DNA of 64,000 nucleotides. Source: BP-133 sp040756995. Lineage in GTDB: Bacteria; Actinomycetota; Acidimicrobiia; IMCC26256; BP-133. Position 1 is the first letter of the stretch. Every line of letters starts with the position of its first letter. Positions 25,900 to 30,552 of the stretch are shown piece after piece. A program made the position numbers and the translations under genes. The notes under the pieces were generated by a model that saw only the letters and a program-made list of their open reading frames with translations, made no database searches and was not told the DNA's origin. The DNA is taken from NCBI GenBank assembly GCA_040756995.1, contig JBFLYK010000014.1, forward strand, positions 81,079 to 145,078, read 5' to 3'.

Positions 25900-26727
25900 T
25901 CAGTTCTGGCGCTGGGCCAGGTAGATCGGCGTCAGGTAAGGACGCTCCACGACGCCGCCGAAGGTGTCGGTGGCCAGGTGCTCGAGGGCGTCGAGGACGG
26001 CGGTTCGGTCGGCGGGCGGCAGGGCCAGGCAGGGCGAGAACGAGGCGAACATCGCCCGCAGCTCGGCGGGGCTGTGGCGGCCCGTCCAGCTGACGATCTC
26101 GTAACGGACGGCGCCGAAGCGCCCGCTGGCAGCGAACTCGCCGATGCGCTCCTCGACGTCGAGGGCGTAGGGGCGGGGGCCGGCCTGGAACGCCGCGCCC
26201 GGGAACGTCTCCAGGAGGGAGGGAGCGAGCTCCTCGAAGATGGGGTTGAGAGCGTCGCGGAACGGGTCGGGGCGGTCGGGGTCGCCGAAGAACGTCCACC
26301 ACAGCGCGAGCCATCCGCCGGGCCGCAGGAGATCGGCGCAACGGCGCAGGCCGATGTTGGCCGGCACCCAGTGGAACGACGTGGCGGCGGCGATCAGATC
26401 GAACGACTCCGGTGGGAGCGTCACGTCTTCGAAGGCACCGACCTCAACCGCCAGGTTGCGGTCCTCGAACTTGGACCGGAGGCGGGCGGCCAGCTCCGGG
26501 CCCAGCTCGACGGCGGTGACCGATGCCCCGGATTCGAGCAGGCGCCCGGTGGCCTGCCCGGTGCCCGGGCCGATCTCCAGCACGGCGCGCCCCGGCCCGA
26601 GCCCGCACACCTCGTGCAGCAGTTCGTAGACCCGGTCGGGGTACCCCGGCCGACCGCAGTCATACGCCGCGACATCACACGAGAACAGCCCGCGCCGCTG
26701 CCGCTGCAGGTCGAAGGACTCCTCCAC
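25900..26727 (-). CDS. Class I SAM-dependent methyltransferase
   Basis: A 275-residue methyltransferase. Motif I is VLEIGPGTGQATGRLLE, the acidic post-I strand VTAVELG and motif IV FDLIAAATSFHWVP. This is the methyltransferase type 11/25 pattern for small molecules. The substrate is unknown. It is transcribed away from the tRNA array promoter, and its start is 41 bases from that promoter's -35. Confidence 0.85.
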   Translation of the reverse strand: MEESFDLQRQRRGLFSCDVAAYDCGRPGYPDRVYELLHEVCGLGPGRAVLEIGPGTGQATGRLLESGASVTAVELGPELAARLRSKFEDRNLAVEVGAFEDVTLPPESFDLIAAATSFHWVPANIGLRRCADLLRPGGWLALWWTFFGDPDRPDPFRDALNPIFEELAPSLLETFPGAAFQAGPRPYALDVEERIGEFAASGRFGAVRYEIVSWTGRHSPAELRAMFASFSPCLALPPADRTAVLDALEHLATDTFGGVVERPYLTPIYLAQRQN

Positions 26728-26768
26728 GCCGTCAGTCTCGCAGCCGGCCGGCGAGGGCAGAAAATCGC

Positions 26769-26797
26769 TTGACCTCGGAAGGGTCAGGCTTCACTAT
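26769..26797 (+). promoter_or_regulatory. Promoter of the tRNA array
   Basis: A -35 TTGACC and a -10 CACTAT are separated by 17 bases, a good sigma70-type pair. It is the only strong promoter seen before the first structured element and tRNA-Trp, and it faces into the array. Confidence 0.55.
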
Positions 26798-26808
26798 CGG
26801 TCTCCTAT

Positions 26809-26879
26809 GGCACGCAAACCCTTGTCCGAGCAGGCGCAGCGGGGCAATGCCCACGCCGTGCTCGGCGCGCCCGCGTGCC
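26809..26879 (+). ncRNA. Structured leader RNA at the head of the tRNA array
   Basis: A 71-base segment folds on paper into a long nested hairpin. The outer pair is GGCACGC with GCGTGCC (7 bp), then CCGAGCA with TGCTCGG (7 bp), GGCG with CGCC, and GGGC with GCCC around a three-base loop. It begins 12 bases after the -10 box. There is no T-loop sequence, so it is not an ordinary tRNA. It contains TTGTCCGAGC, reminiscent of the GGUCCGA element of Y RNAs, but that likeness is weak. It may be a processing signal, a decayed tRNA or a separate small RNA. Confidence 0.4.
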
Positions 26880-26911
26880 CCGGCCGATCGCTTGATGAGC
26901 AGACGCCGGCG

Positions 26912-26945
26912 TGCCCAGGGATCGCCGAATATGGCGGTCCGGGCA
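26912..26945 (+). other. Second leader hairpin
   Basis: TGCCC/GGGCA, GG/CC and ATCGCC/GGCGGT pair around a GAATAT loop, with single-base bulges. It lies between the first structured element and tRNA-Trp. The remaining 100 bases up to 27045 show no recognisable gene. Confidence 0.4.
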
Positions 26946-27045
26946 TGAGCTGGTAGCCGAGACCTTCGCTTCTCCGGCTTTCCCGCTTCGCTTCCAGATC
27001 CGCGCACCCCGTCATGCGTGGCCAATTCCATTTCGTCGTTTGCAA

Positions 27046-27117
27046 AGGCTCGAGCCAGGGCGGCGCTGCGGTCTCCAAAACCAGCGGCCGAGGGTTCGAC
27101 TCCTTCCGGGCCTGCCA
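27046..27117 (+). tRNA. tRNA-Trp (CCA), imperfect anticodon stem
   Basis: Acceptor AGGCTCG pairs with CGGGCCT. The T arm is intact (loop TTCGACT) and CCA is encoded. The loop CTCCAAA gives anticodon CCA, but only the inner three anticodon-stem pairs form, so the gene is degenerate in part. Confidence 0.75.
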
Positions 27118-27150
27118 GCGCGCCGGGCATCCAGTTCGGCCAACATCACC

Positions 27151-27170
27151 TTGACAACCGCATCGGAAAC
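27151..27170 (+). repeat. 20-bp repeat, left copy (inverted partner at 30386-30405)
   Basis: TTGACAACCGCATCGGAAAC recurs as its exact reverse complement at 30386-30405, directly after the CCA end of the last tRNA. The two copies bracket 3.2 kb that holds all but one tRNA plus rtcB. Confidence 0.85.
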
Positions 27171-27175
27171 ATCGT

Positions 27176-27209
27176 TCGTCGGAGCCGGCGCCACAACCGG
27201 TTCCGACGA
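27176..27209 (+). terminator. 13-bp-stem hairpin between first and second tRNA genes
   Basis: A stem of 13 pairs including one G-T (TCGTCGGAGCCGG with CCGGTTCCGACGA) closes an 8-base loop. No T-run follows, so it may be an RNA-processing hairpin rather than a true terminator. Confidence 0.4.
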
Positions 27210-27213
27210 CCAT

Positions 27214-27308
27214 GGGTCGGTCGCGCCATGGGGCGCAGCAGTCCGGCTGTATCTCCTTTTTTGGCTAGCCGTCGATCGACACAGGGGGTTCGATTCCCTC
27301 CCGACCCA
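27214..27308 (+). tRNA. tRNA-like gene, anticodon unresolved
   Basis: Acceptor GGGTCGG pairs with CCGACCC (7 bp) and the T arm is perfect (loop TTCGATT), but 63 bases lie between them and no clean anticodon stem forms. A stem CGGCT/AGCCG would leave an 18-base loop. Lys, Pro and Tyr are the amino acids missing from the array. It may be a degenerate long-variable-arm tRNA or one with an insertion in the anticodon loop. Confidence 0.5.
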
Positions 27309-27316
27309 CGCACCAT

Positions 27317-27390
27317 GCCGCCGTAGCTCAGTCAGTGGTAGCACTCGCCCGTCAAGCGAGAGGTCAGGGGTGCGAGTCCCCTCGGTGGCG
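27317..27390 (+). tRNA. tRNA-Asp (GTC) with C33
   Basis: All stems form; the anticodon stem CTCGC/GCGAG is perfect. The loop CCGTCAA has C at position 33 in place of U. The T loop is TGCGAGT rather than TTCGAGT. CCA is not encoded. Confidence 0.85.
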
Positions 27391-27395
27391 CTCAT

Positions 27396-27468
27396 GTCGA
27401 CGTGGTCGAATGGAGAAGACGCCGGTCTACGAAACCGGAGAGTGCAGGTTCGACCCCTGCCGTCGACA
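27396..27468 (+). tRNA. tRNA-Arg (ACG)
   Basis: Perfect cloverleaf: acceptor GTCGACG/CGTCGAC, anticodon stem CCGGT/ACCGG, loop CTACGAA with U33, T loop TTCGACC. CCA is not encoded. Confidence 0.92.
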
Positions 27469-27484
27469 CTCAAACCGTTGTCAG

Positions 27485-27569
27485 GGAAGCGAGCCGGCTG
27501 GATGAGGAGCCGTGTTCGAAGCACGGTACGGGTGCTGAGCCTGTGGGCGTTCGAGTCGCCCCGCTTCCG
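27485..27569 (+). tRNA. tRNA-Ser (CGA)
   Basis: Class II tRNA with a long variable arm. Acceptor GGAAGCG/CGCTTCC, anticodon stem CCGTG/CACGG, loop TTCGAAG with U33. Discriminator G, no CCA. Confidence 0.9.
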
Positions 27570-27570
27570 C

Positions 27571-27656
27571 GGAAGGACAGCCAGGTGGTGTGGCATCCGC
27601 GTCGGAAGCGCGGCAAGCCCTTCGGGGTGATGGGCGTTCGACTCGCTCTCCTTCCG
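27571..27656 (+). tRNA. tRNA-Ser (GGA) with C33
   Basis: Class II with variable hairpin CCC-TTC-GGG. Acceptor GGAAGGA/TCCTTCC, anticodon stem CCGCG/CGCGG, loop TCGGAAG, so position 33 is C. One base separates it from the preceding tRNA-Ser. No CCA. Confidence 0.87.
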
Positions 27657-27671
27657 CTGGTTTGCTCGTTG

Positions 27672-27743
27672 GCCGTGATCGTTCAGTGGTCAGGACGCCG
27701 GGCCCTCAACCCGGAAACCGGGGTTCGACTCCCCGTCGCGGTA
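27672..27743 (+). tRNA. tRNA-Glu (CTC) with C33
   Basis: Anticodon stem CCGGG/CCCGG and T arm CGGGG/CCCCG are perfect. The loop CCCTCAA has C33. The acceptor has two G-T pairs. No CCA. Confidence 0.87.
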
Positions 27744-27757
27744 CGCAGTCAGCACAG

Positions 27758-27828
27758 TGCCAGGTGGTCGAAGGGCAAGACGTCCGGCTGTTAACCGGAA
27801 GGTGGGGGTTCGAGCCCCTCCCTGGCAG
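27758..27828 (+). tRNA. tRNA-Asn (GTT)
   Basis: Acceptor TGCCAGG/CCTGGCA, anticodon stem TCCGG/CCGGA, loop CTGTTAA with U33, T loop TTCGAGC. No CCA. Confidence 0.92.
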
Positions 27829-27833
27829 CGCAG

Positions 27834-27907
27834 CGCCCGGTGGCCGAGGATCGAGGCACTCGGTTGCAACCCGAGACACGGGGGTGAGAGTCCCTCCCGG
27901 GCGTCCA
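27834..27907 (+). tRNA. tRNA-Cys (GCA)
   Basis: Acceptor CGCCCGG/CCGGGCG, anticodon stem CTCGG/CCGAG, loop TTGCAAC with U33, discriminator T, CCA encoded. The T loop TGAGAGT lacks the usual TTC start. Confidence 0.9.
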
Positions 27908-27920
27908 TTTGAGCAAGCAT

Positions 27921-27996
27921 GTGGTCGTCGTCCAACGGCAAAGGATCTCGGGGCGCCACCCCGGGGATGAGGGTTCGAGTCCCTCCGGCCACACCA
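27921..27996 (+). tRNA. tRNA-Gly (GCC) with C33
   Basis: Acceptor GTGGTCG/CGGCCAC, D stem GTCC/GGAT, anticodon loop GCGCCAC with C33, T arm GAGGG/CCCTC, CCA encoded. It ends 41 bases before rtcB. Confidence 0.88.
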
Positions 27997-28037
27997 CAGC
28001 ACCCGTCCGTGGGTAGCAAACAGAGAGGAGGTGACCA

Positions 28038-29222
28038 ATGCCCGAGACCATCAACCCGAAGCTCCTGTCCTGGGCCAGCGAGATCGACCCGGAGACGATC
28101 CGCCAGGCCGAGAAGACGGCCCGGCTGCCGATCGTGGAAGGCCATGTGGCCCTCATGCCCGACGCCCACGTCGGGATCGGGGCGACGGTCGGCTCGGTCA
28201 TCCCCACCAAGGGCGCGGTGATCCCCTCCGCCGTCGGTGTCGACATCGGCTGCGGCATGATCGCCGCCGAGCTCGACGTCACGGAGTCCCAGCTGCCCGA
28301 CAATCTCGAGCCCCTGCTGCACCGGATCGAGCGGGCCGTCCCCGCCGGAGTGGGGCAGGGCCACAGCGGGAAGCGGGGCGCGGCGTCGGAGGCTGCTGGC
28401 AAGGCGGCTGACCACTGGCTGGCCTCGCACCACCCGGCCACGGTCCTGTCGGCTGATCAGGCCCACAAGGCCGCCAGCCAGTTCGGATCGCTCGGCTCGG
28501 GGAACCACTTCTTCGAGCTGTGCGTCGACGAGCGGAGCCGGGTGTGGGTCGTGCTTCACTCCGGGAGCCGGGGCATCGGCAACCAGCTGGCCCAGGCGCA
28601 CATCGCCAAGGCGAAGCGGCTGGCCAAGGAGGCCATGCTCTCCCTCGAGGATCCCGACCTGGCCTGGTTCGTCCAGGGCACGCCGGAGTTCGAGGCCTAC
28701 GTGACCGACATGCTGTGGGCGCAGGACTACGCCATGGCCAACCGGTCCCAGATGATGGAGGCGGCGATCCGTGAGGTGCTGTCGTTCCTCGGGACGGGAG
28801 CGGTGACGCGCACGGTCAACTGCCATCACAACTTCAGCCAGCGTGAGGTTCACGACGGGCAGGAGCTGTGGATCACGCGGAAGGGCGCCATCCAGGCGGA
28901 CACCGGCGACCTCGGTGTCATCCCCGGCTCCATGGGCACCCGCAGCTACATCGTGCGGGGCAAGGGCAGCGCCGCCAGCTGGAAGTCGTGCTCGCACGGC
29001 GCCGGCCGGCGGCACAGCCGGACCAAGGCCCGCAAGCTCTACACGCCGGCCGACCTCGCCGAGCAGATGCAGGGCAAGACGTGGCTGAAGGGCCGGGCCG
29101 CGGCCCTGGTGGACGAGATCCCGACCGCCTACAAGGACATCGATCAGGTCATGGCCGACCAGTCCGACCTGGTCGAAGTCCTCCACACGCTGCACCAGGT
29201 CCTCAACTACAAGGGGACCTGA
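28038..29222 (+). CDS. rtcB: RNA-splicing ligase RtcB
   Basis: A 394-residue GTP- and Mn-dependent RNA ligase that joins 2',3'-cyclic phosphate (or 3'-phosphate) and 5'-hydroxyl ends, as left by many tRNA-cutting toxins. Metal-site and fold motifs are MPDAHVG, GVDIGCGM, LGSGNHF and HSGSRG; the guanylylated His is His320 in SHGAGRRHSR. The strong ribosome-binding site GAGGAGGTGA precedes ATG. It sits inside the tRNA array with tRNAs on both sides and the same strand, so its substrates are probably cleaved tRNAs from the array or the cell. A strong hairpin follows the stop. Confidence 0.95.
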   Translation: MPETINPKLLSWASEIDPETIRQAEKTARLPIVEGHVALMPDAHVGIGATVGSVIPTKGAVIPSAVGVDIGCGMIAAELDVTESQLPDNLEPLLHRIERAVPAGVGQGHSGKRGAASEAAGKAADHWLASHHPATVLSADQAHKAASQFGSLGSGNHFFELCVDERSRVWVVLHSGSRGIGNQLAQAHIAKAKRLAKEAMLSLEDPDLAWFVQGTPEFEAYVTDMLWAQDYAMANRSQMMEAAIREVLSFLGTGAVTRTVNCHHNFSQREVHDGQELWITRKGAIQADTGDLGVIPGSMGTRSYIVRGKGSAASWKSCSHGAGRRHSRTKARKLYTPADLAEQMQGKTWLKGRAAALVDEIPTAYKDIDQVMADQSDLVEVLHTLHQVLNYKGT

Positions 29223-29238
29223 GCGCAGCCTGACGAAG

Positions 29239-29268
29239 GGTCCCGCCCGGACCGGGCCGGGCGGGACC
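29239..29268 (+). terminator. 12-bp GC hairpin after rtcB
   Basis: GGTCCCGCCCGG pairs with CCGGGCGGGACC around a 6-base loop, 16 bases after the rtcB stop. There is no T-run, so termination may be incomplete and let the downstream tRNAs be transcribed. Confidence 0.55.
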
Positions 29269-29275
29269 AGCGCAA

Positions 29276-29317
29276 CTGGCGTTCGTTTACCGGGATATAG
29301 CGGAAAACGAACGCCAG
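29276..29317. repeat. Palindromic element, copy 1 (CTGGCGTTC family)
   Basis: Arms CTGGCGTTCGTTT and AAACGAACGCCAG form 13 perfect pairs around CCGGGATATAGCGG-type loop sequence. Related copies lie at 62377-62418 and 62447-62488 with the same flanks (CAA before, AA after). Confidence 0.8.
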
Positions 29318-29363
29318 AACGGGGGGTGCGTGCCGCAAACGAACGCCGGTGTTGGCCGGCCTT

Positions 29364-29436
29364 GCCGGCGAGGTCCTGAAGGGAGGACGCTCGGCCCGTA
29401 CCCGAGAGGAAGCCGGTTCGATCCCGGCCGCCGGCT
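29364..29436 (+). tRNA. tRNA-Thr (CGT) with C33
   Basis: Acceptor GCCGGCG/CGCCGGC, D stem GTCC/GGAC, anticodon stem CTCGG/CCGAG, loop CCCGTAC with C33, T loop TTCGATC. No CCA. Confidence 0.88.
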
Positions 29437-29447
29437 CTCAAGCTTTA

Positions 29448-29466
29448 CCTGCCTCCGCGAGGCAGG
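29448..29466 (+). other. Short hairpin between tRNA genes
   Basis: CCTGCCTC pairs with GAGGCAGG around CCG. It lies in the 34-base gap after tRNA-Thr, probably a processing spacer. Confidence 0.4.
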
Positions 29467-29470
29467 GGTT

Positions 29471-29560
29471 GCTCGCCCGCGGCGCAGATCGGGGTTCCTT
29501 CGCTCTTCCAAAGCGAGCCCGATGGGGCACCCCCTCGATCGCCGAGTTCCCGGGCGAGCA
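29471..29560 (+). tRNA. tRNA-like gene with anticodon TCC (Gly) on a long-variable-arm body
   Basis: Acceptor GCTCGCC/GGCGAGC is perfect. The anticodon stem TCGCT/AGCGA encloses CTTCCAA, giving TCC with U33. A 4-bp variable hairpin GCCC/GGGC follows, a class II feature normal for Ser or Leu, not Gly. The T arm is poor (loop GCCGAGT, two pairs) and no clear D arm is seen. Degenerate or noncanonical. Confidence 0.5.
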
Positions 29561-29564
29561 CAAC

Positions 29565-29636
29565 GGTCCCGAAGCTCTGATGGTGGAGCGGCCGGTTGAA
29601 ACCCGGCAGGGGGAGGTTCGAACACTCCCGGGACCA
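29565..29636 (+). tRNA. tRNA-Phe (GAA)
   Basis: Acceptor GGTCCCG/CGGGACC, D stem GCTC/GAGC, anticodon stem GCCGG/CCGGC, loop TTGAAAC with U33. One G-A mismatch closes the T loop. No CCA. Confidence 0.9.
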
Positions 29637-29645
29637 CCGGTCTCC

Positions 29646-29696
29646 GGACCCTGAGCGGATTACCCACAGTAAGCGTGGGTTTTCCGCTCAGGGTCC
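29646..29696. repeat. Long palindrome inside the tRNA array
   Basis: GGACCCTGAGCGGA and TCCGCTCAGGGTCC pair over 14 bp; after a small TT/TT internal loop, ACCCAC/GTGGGT adds 6 bp around AGTAAGC. At 51 bases it is unlike the terminators elsewhere and could be a mobile palindromic element or an RNA hairpin. Confidence 0.7.
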
Positions 29697-29707
29697 CCGC
29701 AGACCTG

Positions 29708-29779
29708 CGACGCGTGGCGCAACGGCAGCGCACCTGCGCGACAGGCAGGGGGCTGGAGGTTCGACTCCTCCCGCGTCGA
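29708..29779 (+). tRNA. tRNA-Val (GAC) with C33
   Basis: Acceptor CGACGCG/CGCGTCG, D stem GCGC/GCGC, anticodon stem CCTGC/GCAGG, loop GCGACAG with C33, T arm GGAGG/CCTCC. No CCA. Confidence 0.88.
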
Positions 29780-29788
29780 CGTACTTCA

Positions 29789-29861
29789 GGGGCAGGAGCC
29801 AGACGGTGACGGCACCGCGCTGATAACGCGGGATGACGTGGTTCAACTCCACGCTGCCCTA
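29789..29861 (+). tRNA. tRNA-Ile (GAT)
   Basis: Anticodon stem CCGCG/CGCGG, loop CTGATAA with U33. Acceptor GGGGCAG/CTGCCCT has a terminal G-T pair. T loop TTCAACT has A where G is usual. No CCA. Confidence 0.87.
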
Positions 29862-29866
29862 CGAAG

Positions 29867-29938
29867 CGACGAGTAGGTCAACGGCAGACCGCCCCCGTCA
29901 CAGGGGGGAGGCTGGAGGTTCGACTCCTCCCTCGTCGA
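29867..29938 (+). tRNA. tRNA-Val (CAC)
   Basis: Acceptor CGACGAG/CTCGTCG, D stem GGTC/GACC, anticodon stem CCCCC/GGGGG, loop GTCACAG with U33, T loop TTCGACT. No CCA. Confidence 0.9.
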
Positions 29939-29940
29939 CT

Positions 29941-30017
29941 GTGACCGAAGCCAAAGCGTTCGAGGCGCCGGGATGTGGCCCCGGTCATAGCGGGTTCGAG
30001 TCCCGCCGGTCACCCCA
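29941..30017 (+). tRNA. tRNA-His (GTG)
   Basis: Acceptor GTGACCG/CGGTCAC, anticodon stem CCGGG/CCCGG, loop ATGTGGC with U33, discriminator C73 as expected for His, CCA encoded. The base before position 1 is T, so the usual G-1 opposite C73 is not encoded. Confidence 0.88.
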
Positions 30018-30039
30018 ATCTGCCCAGGGCACGGAGCGG

Positions 30040-30110
30040 AGCGGGTGGTCTGGGACCGGCCGGGCCTCATACGCCTGACCAGGCGGGTTCGATTCCCGCA
30101 CCCGCCACCA
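30040..30110 (+). tRNA. tRNA-Met (CAT), shortened D arm
   Basis: Loop CTCATAC with U33, T arm GCGGG/CCCGC and an encoded CCA. Position 1 (A) faces C72, a mismatch, and the D arm is reduced to GGTC-TGG-GACC. It may be elongator Met or an Ile2-type tRNA. The three G-C pairs of initiators are not present. Confidence 0.75.
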
Positions 30111-30138
30111 AAGAAGGCATTGCCAGCAAAGAGATCGT

Positions 30139-30215
30139 GGGCCGGTAGCGCAATCCGGTAGCGCAGCTCCCCTGCAAGGAGACGGTTGCGGGTTCGACTC
30201 CCGCTCGGTCCACCA
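30139..30215 (+). tRNA. tRNA-Ala (TGC) with C33
   Basis: Acceptor GGGCCGG/TCGGTCC with two G-T pairs, D stem GCGC/GCGC, loop CCTGCAA with C33, T arm GCGGG/CCCGC, CCA encoded. It lacks the G3-U70 identity pair at the usual place; a G-T pair is seen at the third position as G141/T209. Confidence 0.83.
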
Positions 30216-30216
30216 C

Positions 30217-30290
30217 GCCGACGTAGCCCAACTGGTAGAGGCGACGCCCTCAGAAGGCGTTCAGTGCGGGTTCGAATCCCTCCGTCGGTA
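30217..30290 (+). tRNA. tRNA with Leu anticodon (CAG) on a short-variable-loop body
   Basis: Acceptor GCCGACG/CGTCGGT, anticodon stem ACGCC/GGCGT, loop CTCAGAA with U33, T loop TTCGAAT. The variable loop is only TCAGT, five bases, whereas bacterial tRNA-Leu has a long variable arm. No CCA. Confidence 0.8.
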
Positions 30291-30310
30291 CTCACGTCCG
30301 TCCAGACCAA

Positions 30311-30385
30311 TGCGGGGTGGTGGAACTGGCACCACGCCTGGCTCTGAACCAGGAGGTCGGGGTTCGAACCCTCGCCTCGCAGCCA
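30311..30385 (+). tRNA. tRNA-Gln (CTG)
   Basis: Acceptor TGCGGGG/CCTCGCA, D stem GTGG/CCAC, anticodon stem CCTGG/CCAGG, loop CTCTGAA with U33, T loop TTCGAAC, CCA encoded. The right copy of the 20-bp inverted repeat starts at the next base. Confidence 0.92.
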
Positions 30386-30405
30386 GTTTCCGATGCGGTT
30401 GTCAA
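30386..30405 (-). repeat. 20-bp repeat, right copy (inverted)
   Basis: Exact reverse complement of 27151-27170. It begins at the base after the CCA of tRNA-Gln and ends 10 bases before the Y-RNA-like stem. Confidence 0.85.
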
Positions 30406-30414
30406 ACCAAGACT

Positions 30415-30519
30415 GCGGGTCCGGTCAGCTGCGCAGGACGGGATTTCTTCTGGTAACGGCCTGCGGGCCTGCCGTTCGAGTCGGCGCACGCCCGTCCGCC
30501 GTGTCCACTGACCGGCCGC
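30415..30519 (+). ncRNA. Y-RNA-like noncoding RNA (YrlA type)
   Basis: A 105-base RNA candidate directly upstream of Ro60. The ends pair as GCGG-(GT)-CCGGTCAG with CTGACCGG-CCGC, a 12-bp stem with a 2-base bulge; the 5' strand reads GGGTCCGGTC and the 3' strand CTGACC, resembling the GGUCCGA/UUGACC stem that Ro60 binds in Y RNAs. Inside is a tRNA-like module: a 7-bp acceptor-like stem GGACGGG/CCCGTCC (30436-30442/30491-30497), a D-loop-like CTGGTAAC, a short GCC/GGC hairpin and a perfect T arm TGCCG-TTCGAGT-CGGCG. There is no anticodon arm. This matches the published design of bacterial YrlA RNAs. Expression and exact ends are unproven. Confidence 0.6.
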
Positions 30520-30552
30520 TGTGAACGACGCAAGGGGAGAGGTGAAGGGACG

